NCBI GenBank assembly: GCA_944548615.1
Contig: OX155954.1
Location: 1,407,335 to 1,471,334 of the forward strand
Origin: Micropterix aruncella
Lineage: Eukaryota; Arthropoda; Insecta; Lepidoptera; Micropterigidae
Direction of reading: 5' to 3'
Length of the DNA stretch: 64,000 nucleotides
This document shows, one piece after another, positions 42,936-53,195 of this stretch. Position 1 is the stretch's first letter, and each line of letters opens with the position of its first letter. The position numbers and the translations under genes were made by a program. The notes under the pieces were generated by a model that searched no databases, was not told the origin of the DNA, and saw only the letters and a program-made list of their open reading frames with translations.

Positions 42936-44185
42936 ATACCCCCTTAAAAAAAAGAAATCATAGACATAAAATAAACAATTAAAATGTATCAATTAAATAA
43001 AATTACATCAATCCCTATGTTAAAACTTGCTCAAATTGTACCACCATATAGATAACAAATATTGTTTCGTTCGTTTTCTCAATTCAACGTAATTATTTAA
43101 GCTTCTATATATCGTTGTGCATCAAAACTTTGAAGTGGCAGCATGCGATAAATGGATTTTTCAACTCCATAGTACGATTTGACAACCCTTCTGCGCCGGC
43201 CAAATGCAGGTGGAGCTGATGCCATTGACGGCAAAACTAATAGCAATTTATTTAGCCATTTATAATAATGAATGTATTTTCATAAACGACTGATTGATAA
43301 TTAAACCCAATAATTTACCCAATAATAACAATAAAACCGATATAAGAAATAGAAATAAAAATATATTTATTGTTCGAAATTGTGGTGGTACATTTATGGT
43401 GATAATGGGTAAAACTATGTCTCTCACAATTACCTGTTATTATAACAGATTGACAAATTTACTTATCTGCTAAATTTACTTATCTGCTAATTATAATATG
43501 TTATTAAAAAGGTAATTATTTCACTGGTTTGCCTATAATATCTAAATCAAATCAATAATAATTCGTAATGTTCATTGAATGGCCTGAAATAACATTTAAA
43601 AGAGAAATATAACATTTAAAAAATATCTAAACAGACCGGATAAGTAGCACTAGCAGTAAAAGACAATTAATAAAAATAATTCACCAATAATATAAAAATT
43701 AAAGAAAAAAAAACAAAATCAAGGAATAATCAAAAATCCGCCTATAAATACGAAATGTATATAATTTAAAATGTGTTATTTTCCAAATTGAATTATTGTA
43801 AAAAGAAAATGAAAATGCATGCCCGCAATATAATAATATGAGAAATATTCGTTTAATGTGTAAAAGCTTTTATCGATAAGCCATTTTTTCAACGCTGCGG
43901 TAAACCCTTTTCCTTTTATTTCTTTGATATTTGCAGGTAAGTGGTTAGAGATTTATATTGAATTGTATAACATTCCTTTTCTAAATATAGTTAAATTTGG
44001 CTTGGGTGCTTGTAGCTCATGTGTATTTCTTGTGTTATAGCCGTGTTCAACATTGTTTATACTGATCGTGGTTATTTACAAATTTGCGGGTTTCCAAGAT
44101 GTATATGAATACAAACTCCTTTTTAAACAGTGGTTTGCAGCTATCAGTCTTTGGAATTCCACATATAATTCGTAAGCATCGTTTT
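42936..44185. repeat. dispersed repeat copy and decayed LINE 3' sequence
   Basis: 43140-43260 is a copy of the 'tccatagtacgattt' repeat. 43870-44080, read on the minus strand, resembles a LINE 3' UTR but has no clear frame. The remainder is unassigned. Confidence 0.4.
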
Positions 44186-44189
44186 TGTA

Positions 44190-44480
44190 CGATGAATATC
44201 TATACGTTAGTGCCATCTATTGCATTTTTATATAGGCTAATTGATAGATTACATCTCGGAAATAATACAGAAAGATAGAATGCCATATATCTGAACATTA
44301 AATTGCGTAATTATTACGTATTGAAACATGTGTACTAAATAAACAAACACATCTTTATGTAAATAATATTAAAATAATAAGAGCTATGCTTTAAAAATTC
44401 GTTATTTTATGCAGTAATGACGTGTTTAGAGCGCTTTCTACAGTGTGCCACCACACCGCTACGAAAGTCGCCATATTGAA
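44190..44480 (+). repeat. dispersed repeat, uninterrupted copy of 1015/2596
   Basis: Gives the empty-site version of the sequence split by the Helitron at 1198-2595; also matches 7020-7370 inverted. Confidence 0.6.
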
Positions 44481-44814
44481 CTTTTAATATAAAAAAATGA
44501 TTTTTTTGGAACTATAAGAGTAAAACTTAACCTTTGTAAATTAACCAACTAAGGAACTTTATATTTATTTATTTTATTTATTTATTTGTATCAAACATAA
44601 TTATAACCCACATAAAAATGGTCATACCAAATAATGGTGCGAAGAAACAACGGCCCACATTCACATGACCATGCTCAGCGCATACGTTGATTTTGAATTC
44701 TTACAATCTTGACTGTTTCAACCTGTACGTAATTTATATTTTTTACTAACTATACTATGTAAACACTAGTGAAACGGTGTTTGCCGAACATAAAATAGTT
44801 AATAAATTAATAGT

Positions 44815-45060
44815 AAGACTTTTCTAACAAGTCCAAACACAGCTATGATACGATATTCCATCATGAAGTCCCAGTTCATATCTTCCGACTCCATCATCAG
44901 ATCAGTTCGACAGTACCATATTATTGTATTGTCATCAGAACTGGAAAAAACTGCCAATTTTCATGACGCTACAATCCTTGGAAGATTTGGAAGTTAAATT
45001 AGTTACCTTAGATTCCATTACATAGTTACATACAGGTCGACCTAATAAAAGCGTGTTAAA
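44815..45060 (-). repeat. dispersed repeat 'gtcggaagatatgaactgg', copy 4 (inverted)
   Basis: On the minus strand it opens 'aacacgcttttattaggtcg' and closes 'cgtatcatagctgtgtttgg'. Confidence 0.75.
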
Positions 45061-45760
45061 AATCAGCTGCGATCTACTTTAAGCCAAGATCTTATGTCTA
45101 ATCTCCCTTTATTAATGCAGAAAGGGACTTTTTTATAACTTGGATAAAAATGGAATTGTAGATTAAGTAACCAGGACTAGTTAAAAACTGGTCAAAATCT
45201 GGCTAAGAAGTTGAAATGGCCAAAAATATCTAACATGTACCAAGATTAGATATAATAAAATATTTTTTGATAAAGGTCTTGCCTTTACTTAAATACTTTT
45301 TAAGTGCCAAAAAGCGGAAAATGTGGCATCCAGGCATTAAATTTTCAAAAAATTCGGAGGACCCCCGGTCCCCCCTCTTGATAACCCCCCCCCCCCAATT
45401 TGGTCTCTAGCCAAGGGCGCCCAATTGACCCAATCCGGGCCTGCCAATACGCTACAATAATCACTACTTAGCCAGTCCAATTAGTCGGTCAGTCAGTAAA
45501 AGACGGACGCCGGACGAAGGTGTCGCTCAGATGCTTATAATTACCTGTGACAGCCACCCGATAGATCCCTAACATGCATATATTTGTGTGTGGGTGCGAT
45601 TATACGTAAGGTACATACAATTTCATCATCCTTCGATGAAACAAACATTCAATTTCAATTTCAATTTATTTTTCTAGAATCTTTACAGATTGTTTAAACT
45701 TATTCTATATATGAGAATATTTTAAAGTTAACAAATATACTGGTACCTACTAAACAATTT
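45061..45760. other. unassigned, with a possible hAT right end
   Basis: 45380-45446 has a C14 run and ends 'ccaatccgggcctg', resembling a hAT right terminus. No matching left end or duplication was found. Confidence 0.3.
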
Positions 45761-45765
45761 TAGTA

Positions 45766-46085
45766 CAGTAGGGCCGCGGTTATCCGAGCCCTGATTAACC
45801 AAGTTCCGGGTTAAACGAGGTCAAAAAGGCCACGGCCAGACCATGTTTATACCCCCAACGTCACCCCTCTGCTCCAATTTTACTATGCAGTACTATATGC
45901 ATGTATTGTATTACATTTATAAATGATTACATTAAAATATGTAATAGATGTATTATTTTATTTTATTGACTACGTTTGCATTCATTTTAAAGTTTATCGC
46001 ATGTTTCCCCCTCGATTTACGACAGAGCCCGTGTTATCCGAGGTACCCTCAATACACATTACCTCGGATAAGCGAGGTCCTACTG
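45766..46085 (+). mobile_element. pogo/Tigger-like MITE
   Basis: Ends CAGTAGGGCCGCGGTTATCC and, inverted, CAGTAGGACCTCGCTTATCC are bordered by TA (45764-45765, 46086-46087). Both the 'CAGTAG' start and the 'TTATCCGAG' phrase are typical of Tigger-type pogo elements. Internal phrases (gggttaaacgagg, gttatccgagg) repeat the end sequence. 320 bp, no transposase. Confidence 0.85.
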
Positions 46086-46171
46086 TAATTGGACTCTACC
46101 GAGAAATCGCTTCTCGCACAGTTCTTTTCGAGGAGTTCCATATCCTGAATTCAAAGTCGTGGTTGTTTGAC

Positions 46172-46316
46172 ATTATAAAAAGGTTTAAAAACGACAGCCT
46201 ACCCTGGACACTCTATCCTGGACACGCTACCCTGGACAACGGCGTATGTAACATCGCCGAAACGTCAGGGTGCTTCAAAATTCACGCGGTAAATTCGTTT
46301 TAAACCTTTTTATAAT
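46172..46316. repeat. 145-bp MITE-like repeat with tandem core
   Basis: Inverted ends attataaaaaggtttaaaa (46172-) and its complement (46296-46316). The core has three ~16-bp units of 'ctaccctggacac', then 'acatcgccgaaacgtcagg'. A related sequence is at 57308-57470 ('ggacaacgacgg', 'gacatcgccgaaac'). Confidence 0.75.
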
Positions 46317-46319
46317 TAC

Positions 46320-46880
46320 TTATCCTGTTTTCGATCGGCCAATATACTTAAATCCAGCTCCATTCATAGTCATCAACTCCTTATGAATGGCTTTTTTTCT
46401 AGTCCTAAATATAATCGCACGGCGTGTGACAGACAATCCGCGGACCGTTCGCGTGATGCATAGCCGTTTCGAGAGATGTTGCGCAACCTTGACATCGGCT
46501 ACAGGCGACTGCAAGCGAAATGTAGTCATGGATTGCAGCCGCGTGCGAGGGATTACGTAATGGCGGCGTTGCAATAACCGAGCGAGACGGGGATAAGTCA
46601 TTTGAGTCTCCCATCGTCGCCATTTTGTGTAGAATACATTCGCGCCGAGTGCTGAGTTGCCGGCCGGTGCATTCGCCGTGCCGCGCCGCCTCCGAGTATG
46701 TATCGCGACAAGACACCAACACGGTTGCCAACTGTGTAACTTTAAATTGTGCCCACTGTAGCTTTTTAAATGGTTGCCCACTGTGGCAAATTGAAGGGTT
46801 ACTCACTGTCAGGCACGTATCCCCCCGGGATACGTGCCTGACACTAGTTACATAAGCGCGATTCTCCCTGATCGTCATTC
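46320..46880. promoter_or_regulatory. CpG-rich block, possible promoter or 5' exon
   Basis: Strong CpG enrichment, a minus-strand 'AAAATGGCGACGATGGGAG' (YY1-like plus ATG) and overlapping open frames on the minus strand (about 153 and 157 residues) without recognisable domains. It may be the promoter or first exon of an unidentified minus-strand gene. I could not connect it to gene B by a phase-0 donor. Confidence 0.25.
46807..46843. repeat. 17-bp perfect hairpin
   Basis: TGTCAGGCACGTATCCC, loop CCC, then the exact complement to 46843. Confidence 0.93.
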
Positions 46881-46914
46881 ATATTTTTCTCGGCTTTATT
46901 TTTTACTCAAAAAA

Positions 46915-47065
46915 AATCGGGAGAAGGGGGGCGCCGATAACATTGCCTCGTTCGCAGGAAGTACATAGGTGGACGAAGGCCGGCCAAGACCGTTCGTCCG
47001 AGAGAGGCCGTTGTCCAACAGTGGACGTCTACACGCTGATCCTGATGGTGATGATGATTATTAAC
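46915..47065 (+). repeat. LINE 3' end with (GAT)n-type tail
   Basis: 'gttgtccaacagtggacgtc' followed by 'gctgatcctgatggtgatga' is the familiar 3' end of an arthropod LINE family. No coding part kept. Confidence 0.5.
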
Positions 47066-47069
47066 TAAT

Positions 47070-47392
47070 TTTGGAAAAAATGGATGTTTGCTTTTGATCG
47101 AACGCTCCACGTTACTTTAATAGGCCTGAGAAAGAATAAAAATATAGGTATGACAACCGCGCAAGCAGTGATACGCCGAACGCAGTTTTTTGATGGTGAT
47201 GTCCTTTCGGGAAAGAGGTTGACCTGGTTAAAAGGGATAGTGGGCGAAGAGCGCGGATAGTGAGTATGCAACGCATTAAATATACCGCGCAAATATAATG
47301 ACCGGCGAAAATTCAATGTGATTTCGACCCAACAAAGCAATCTTGTGTAACAAATGTCAATAATGTCCAATATTTCGAGAGATAAGACTAGT
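47070..47392. other. SINE-like or repeat DNA
   Basis: 47140-47190 shares 'taggtatg(a/g)caac' and 'cgccgaacgcagt' with 50990-51035. No gene seen. Confidence 0.35.
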
Positions 47393-47400
47393 GCGAAAAC
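47393..47400. repeat. 8-bp target duplication of hAT copy 2 (left)
   Basis: GCGAAAAC, exact match to 50760-50767. Confidence 0.92.
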
Positions 47401-47675
47401 CAGGCGCGGAGCGAAGGGGGCGAAGGGCCAGGCGGGGGCGAAGGGGGCGACCGCCCCCCCCCCCCCCCACAACGAGGATTGAAAAAAAAATTGTTGTCAA
47501 AAAGCGGGCAAGATTCCTGACTGACGACTACCTACAATCTACAGATTTTATCGTCTACTTACACTTGACGATTATACGTCTACACTGACGACTAAACGAC
47601 TACACTGATACTTTTCCACTGACATAAGAGTCTCCTAGGAGTTCGTGCGGCAGGAGTTCTGGGAGAATGCAAGAT

Positions 47676-50156
47676 GCGGCAGGAGTTATGCGTGACTGTC
47701 CACCGAGGGCGTACTCAGTTGCAAGCGAGCGACATTTCCCCTAATACTCCCAGTCTACCTAACACATTGTTTAGGAAAGGTTGGGATTTCAAACGGGGTA
47801 ATTATTCTTTGTTATACGATCTCGCTTCTCATTTTGATTGGAGCATACTATACTGCATTAGTGATGTCAACGATTGTGTTGCTTATTTCTACAATGCAAT
47901 CTATGACATATTCTATAGCTGCATTCCACAATACAAGCGGAAAGCTGTGGCCGGGAGGTATTCATATCCTCTTTGGTTCACTGCTGATATCATCCGCGAT
48001 ATTAGAGTCAAATCTTAGAACCATAAATGCTGGAAACGGGACCATTCACATTCTCATAGAAAGAAGTTTGTAGAATTGCGATCTAGCATAAAATATAATA
48101 TTAGAACAGTCTATAATAATTATATTCGCAGTATTGAGGATTCCATTACAGAGGACAGTTCTCGCTTCTGGGAGTACATTCGCAGTCAGCGCGCAACCTC
48201 TGGAGTGCCCCTGAAAGTGACGTATGATGGGGCTAATTACTCTGGTGCCGGTGCCGCTGACGCTTTTGCAGATTACTTCTCATCTGTTTTTATTCAGAAC
48301 GCGGTGACCTTAGATGCCACCCGCGTTCAATCCGGTGTAGAGCCGTGCGATGCGTACGCTTCCTGCATCAACATTCGCACAATATCGCACAAAGATATTC
48401 AATTTAGCCTTAAAAAATTGAAATCTTTGCGTACTATCGGCCCCGATGGAGTTCCACCATACATTGTCAAAGCGTGTGCAGATTATTTTATAAAGCCTCT
48501 CACACATATTTTCAACCGTTCCTTGGAATCTGCCACGTACCCCAGTATGTGGAAGATTTCTAGGGTCGCACCCGTTCATAAAAGTGGCAACAAGGGCAAA
48601 GTGGATAATTACAGGCCTATAGCGGTGTTATCCGTCTTCCCTAAACTATTTGAGACAATACTCCACCGGGATATTTACACCCAAGTGTGTGGAAGGCTGT
48701 CGGACGCCCAGCACGGGTTTCGCCCCAATCGGTCCACCACTACCAACCTTTCCGTCTTTACTTATGATGTGGCAAATGAGCTGGACACTAAACCAGGAAG
48801 CCAGGTAGATGTGGTGTATCTGGATTTCAAAAAGGCTTTCGACAGAGTGGACAATGATGTCTTACTCAAAGTACTAGCTGCTACAGGTTTCTCGAGTAAT
48901 CTGCTGAGTTTTTTTGCTGATTACTTGAGAGATAGGCAGCAGTATGTGGAACTTGGACTTTTTGATTCTAAGGTGTACCACACCTGCTCTGGCGTGAGTC
49001 AGGGATCAAACCTCGGCCCTTTGCTATTCAATCTCTTTGTTAACGATCTAAGTAAAGTAATCGTGTCAGCAAAATGTTTAATGTTTGCCGACGATATAAA
49101 ATTGTACATGTCCACTGGAACTGCTGAGGCCTGCAAGCTTTTCCAGTGTGATATTGATGCAGTCTGGGCTTGGAGCCAGAATAAAAATGTCTCATTCAAT
49201 ATATCCAAATGTTCAGTGATGACATATACTAGATCGACCGCACCTCTGATGTATGATTACTCCATCACTGATGAGGTGCTAACTAGGGTTGAGAAGGTAA
49301 AGGATCTAGGAGTTCTCTTTGATTCCCAGCTTACGTTCAAGGAGCACATTGCTAATTTGTCCAAATCCTCTTTTAAGCTACTAGGGTTTGTTATTCGCAA
49401 CCTAAAGCATTTTCACAATGTACGGGTTATGCATACATTGTATAATTCAATTGTGAGAAGCAGATTGGAAACGAATGCAGTTATATGGAATCCACATCAG
49501 GATCATTATATCACTATGTTGGGAAAAAAATCAAAAATGTTTCTTACGCTTTATATATTTTAAGCAGTACGGATATTATCCGTACTTATACCCTACTAGT
49601 TTTCTACTAGGCATGGTGGGCTATAACTCTCTTAAGTTGCGTAGAGAAATGCTCGCCATGGCCTACGTTTTCAAGCTGATTAGGGGAAGAGTTGATAATC
49701 CTAGCATGCTAGCGAAGGTTTGTCTCTTTGTCCCGGACAATTATAATCGTGCTCGCACTCATAACCTATTTGCGGAGCCGTCCTCGCGCACCAACCTAAG
49801 TCGATGGAGTCTGCTTACACGAGCTTTGCGTCACATAAATGCGCTATGTTCGACATCGCCAGACTTTGATATTTTTACAGCGAGCCCGCATCTCTTCAAG
49901 GTGTGGGCATTGCGCTACTTGTTTATGTCAGAATAATATAAACTGTTTTCACTCTTTATGTACTGTAAGTTTGTAAGTTTGTAAGTTTTTCTATTCTTAA
50001 AATGCCTGTATTTGTATTTAACGCTTATTTAAACATGTATGTACTTGTAAGAATTCTATTATTTTTTATATTTATGTGTTTATTGCATATCAACGCATTG
50101 GTATAAACTGTAATGTTGATTTGTTATGAAATAAATAAATAAATAAATACATAAAT
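47676..50156 (+). pseudogene. Jockey/CR1-like LINE, nearly intact ORF2, inserted in hAT
   Basis: A 5-bp duplication AAGAT (47671-47675, 50157-50161) and an (AAAT)n tail bound the insert. ORF2 runs from about 47677 to 49936: endonuclease C-terminus, then the RT. Motifs: TIGPDGVPPYIVK, NYRPIAVLSVFPKLFE, DAQHGFRPNRST, VVYLDFKKAFDRVD (motif A), GVSQGSNLGPLLFNLFVNDL (motif B) and CLMFADDIKLY (FADD box). Only two breaks are visible: a TAG at 48016-48018 and a one-base excess in the A7 run near 49520, after which the C-terminal domain continues (KCFLRFIYF...ALRYLFMSE). Truncated 5'; a recent insertion. The fragment at 1562-2207 is a relative. Confidence 0.92.
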
Positions 50157-50240
50157 AAGATCTGGAAAGAAAGCCTTAGAAGGGAAAAGAGAAATAATCC
50201 CGCTTATTCGAAACCAAAAAATATTCTAGATATTCTAGAT

Positions 50241-50498
50241 ATGGCCAACGAATTCATCTACCCTGGCATACATCACCTCACCCTTATCATGGCCTCATTG
50301 TCAGTTAGTGCGGCGACTGCCGAAAGAAGTTTTTCAACTCTGAGGCGACTAAAAACCTGGCTACGATCCACGATGGTAGAGGATAGGTTAACAGGGTTGG
50401 CACTCCTGCATATTCATTTTGATATTCCAGTAGACAAAGAGAAGATAATTGAAAGATTTGCAAAGAAAAAACACCGGAAACTGCAATTTGTAATTTAA
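50241..50498 (+). pseudogene. hAT transposase C-terminal fragment, copy 2
   Basis: [20 protein letters not shown] and the rest match 9687-9896 almost exactly; the frame opens a little earlier here ([12 protein letters not shown]). Confidence 0.88.
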
Positions 50499-50699
50499 TT
50501 CTGTGTTATGCACTATTATGTATCATTTGTTCATTGTTCATTTAGAAGTAAAATAGAAACGTATGAGTGTATTCATTATTTCTTTTCCCTTTTTATAATC
50601 CTTAGTTATGTACTTAATAACCTATTTCTATTCAGCATATTGGATGCCCTAAATTCACACTATAATTTATTTTAACTATCTATAGACAGAAACCCACCC

Positions 50700-50731
<32 letters not shown>

Positions 50732-50984
50732 ACCAAAACAAGACGTAGATCCGCGCCTGGCGAAAACTTTTCAACTCTTGCCATGACCAAATGATGTTTA
50801 ATGCCAAATTTCAGCTCAATCTGATTAAGTGTTCGAGTGCTTTAGTAGAGGAGTACACAGACACACAACCAGGCTTCAATTTGGATATGGTCCTTTAATC
50901 TACTCAGGGGGGCTCAAAATGGATAGTCTTCATCTCGTTATTGTTTTTAGCTCGTTCACAATACTTTCCCTACTCGTCAGTAAA

Positions 50985-51165
50985 GTAAAATGTAGGTATG
51001 GCAACGGCGCATGCATCGCTCCGCCGAACGCAGTCTAAACACTTGTAGACGCTCGAACATTTTGAAAGGAATGCTGGGCGGAATCGAACCGCGGTCCGCG
51101 TCTTGCGCAATCGAAAAATACTTCGACCGCCTCCAGCCTTGCGGGGCCATTGCATAGGGCCAAAA
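50985..51165 (-). repeat. SINE-like repeat with B box
   Basis: On the minus strand 'gcggttcgattccgcc' gives a perfect pol III B box GGTTCGATTCC at about 51083-51093. No well-formed A box or cloverleaf, so not a tRNA gene. The 3' part recurs near 47140-47190. Confidence 0.45.
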
Positions 51166-52778
51166 GTGGAAATTGCGGCTTATCGCGTGGGTGCGGTCTT
51201 ATAACAAGCTAGTGCATATCGGATACAGATTATCTGCGCTCGTTCTATATCCATAAACGCGTGAAAATTGAGGTGATGTCGAAGAAACCCGGTATTCAGG
51301 AGCGACACAGAGAGAAGATGACTGAGGCTGTGGGGCAGGGGCAGGAGGGGCAGAAGTGAGGGTGAAGAATCCGAATACACTCGGGGCACTTCAGGACACC
51401 GCCGCGGTAATACTTCATAGCCGCGGCTGGTCTGGCTTTCATGTCGTCTCTTTCAGTCTCTTTCATGTCGTCAGGTTCAGCTCCGCTGTCGCAACCAGGT
51501 TCAAACAAACCATTAAATAAAATATCTCGAAACCAGGTAAAACGATTTGCGATGTTAAATGACCCGACCAACAATAATGCAAGTAATTACCAACCTTCCT
51601 GGAAAATTTCTCCTAAAACCAAACGGTCGGATTATCAAGCTACTATGGTAATTAAATATTACGAAAGATATAATGCTTTCAAACCACTATGCACACCTAG
51701 GTAAGATAAAATGTTAAAATTCGTAGAACATGGGCAAAAATAATGTCCGGGCTAATAGCTATGTCGTCATCGAAAACTAGACGCCTATATGTGCTAATGG
51801 AGAATCTTATTAACAACACATTTCAGCTGTGGACAGCAGAAAGTACCGTTTATAAGCCGAACCGACCATATTTCGTAATACCAAAACTTTTAGAAAATGT
51901 ACCGATTTGACAACACTAAGAGAATCACTTATTCATAATATATTATAGAAAGATAAATAGTATATAGAAGTAAGTTGTCAATATTTCATATTTTAAATTA
52001 TTATAGGATATATTGTAAACGTAAATATCTATATATATATATATCAGATGTAGGATATATGTAAACATAAGTAGCTATATATATCAGAACAAAGTGAAAA
52101 GTTGTATATTTTAAGAACCTTTAAGAATAAGAGCCTTTAAGAAGAAATAGTTTATATTTAACATATAGATCACGAAATTTAAAAGTAAAGTTTAAATAGA
52201 ATCACAAAGTAGATTTATGCATAGAAATTCAGACAGTCATCTATTAGAGAAAAAAGAATATTAAAAATAGACATCAACGCCACCTACAAAATTAGTACCT
52301 AACTATTAGTGGCGCAGTTCAGCGAGTAATTACAGGTAGCAATGCATTCATTGACATTTAAATTTAGCGGGCTAAACGTTGGACCAATTACAAACGAAGT
52401 CAACTGGTTAGAGTGGGGGTTAAATGTGGAGGGGAGTAACGCCTACAAATATGCGACCTTTGGTCCAGACTGGACAGTGTGTAATCAAAGGTGTGTGACA
52501 AAAGTGTAAGAAAAACGAGTAGTGTGTTTTGGGAAATTAGACTTTGAAACGTGATTGTGATTTTGTTTGAGACTTCAGTAAAATTAATAATTGTAGTAAC
52601 TTCAGTAATTTGAGAAATTTAGAACTTAAATATATCGGAATTTATAAACAGTGTATCAGGTGGAAAGTAGTGTAATTTCGTTTGTAATTTAGTAGAATAG
52701 AAACTTCGTGATAAGTGTTTATTTTTCGCCTAATCTAAGAAATTTGAACTTCGTTTTTTGATTAAATGAGGCCGTGAA
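51166..52778. other. unassigned; probable 5' LTR in its right part
   Basis: An open frame at 51441-51704 (87 residues, then a good AG|GTAAGA donor) has no family resemblance. The stretch nearer 52779 is probably 5' LTR of the BEL/Pao element. A candidate LTR start TGTCGCAACC at 51487 is preceded by TCCGC, which also follows the 3' LTR. Confidence 0.35.
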
Positions 52779-53040
52779 AAAATGTGTGTTTTATCTACGT
52801 GAAATGGAGATACAAAATAGCTGAAAGTGAGAGAAATTTACGCATCTCTCGTTCGAGACTACATACGGTGAACCCCCAGGAAAACGGACTGCGCAAGCAA
52901 AGCAACCTGCGAGAAAACACCGGCCATAAAAAGGTAGGTGATAAACTTATGTAGATCTCAAGTGTTCGAGATTCGAAAATCGAACAAAGTGAGTCGGGAG
53001 AACAGCAATCGTCCTGCGAAGACTGGATAAGACCCGACAT
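52779..53040 (+). repeat. BEL/Pao LTR, repeat copy 1
   Basis: Identical over 262 bp to 55364-55625. It ends ...GACCCGACA|T, a usual LTR terminus. Five bases later the primer binding site begins. The real 5' LTR probably extends further left. Confidence 0.9.
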
Positions 53041-53044
53041 TTAT

Positions 53045-53063
53045 TGGTCCTTCGAGGAGCCGG
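53045..53063 (+). promoter_or_regulatory. primer binding site
   Basis: TGGTCCTTCGAGGAGCCGG begins with TGG, complementary to a tRNA 3' CCA end, just after the 5' LTR. Confidence 0.65.
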
Positions 53064-53195
53064 ATCAGTGACATCTTTGTCGAGCGCTGGATTAGTGATA
53101 TCTTGATCATTCGAGCGCGAAATCACAAAAAATTGTGTTCCGCCGAGCGCTAGATCAGGGAGCCCGATCCGTGAAACGACTGTAAATAAAACACC

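Larger units (their letters stand above)
47401..50759 (+). mobile_element. hAT element (family CAGGCGCGG), second copy, carrying a LINE
   Basis: Begins CAGGCGCGGA, ends GATCCGCGCCTG, flanked by exact GCGAAAAC. Apart from the LINE it matches 9282-10146 along most of its length. A 26-C run (50706-50731) precedes the right end. Without the LINE it is about 0.87 kb. Confidence 0.93.

Noticed and set aside
46320..46878. Two overlapping minus-strand frames of 153 and 157 residues
   Set aside because: CpG-rich composition lowers stop frequency on all frames; no domain, signal or splice support. Reported only as a CpG-rich block.
51083..51140. Possible tRNA gene on the minus strand
   Set aside because: A perfect B box is present, but there is no A box at the right distance and no cloverleaf; better explained as a SINE.
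52795..53040. 81-residue minus-strand frame, repeated at 55380-55625
   Set aside because: It is the reverse strand of the duplicated LTR segment; the identity reflects the LTR repeat, not a gene pair.
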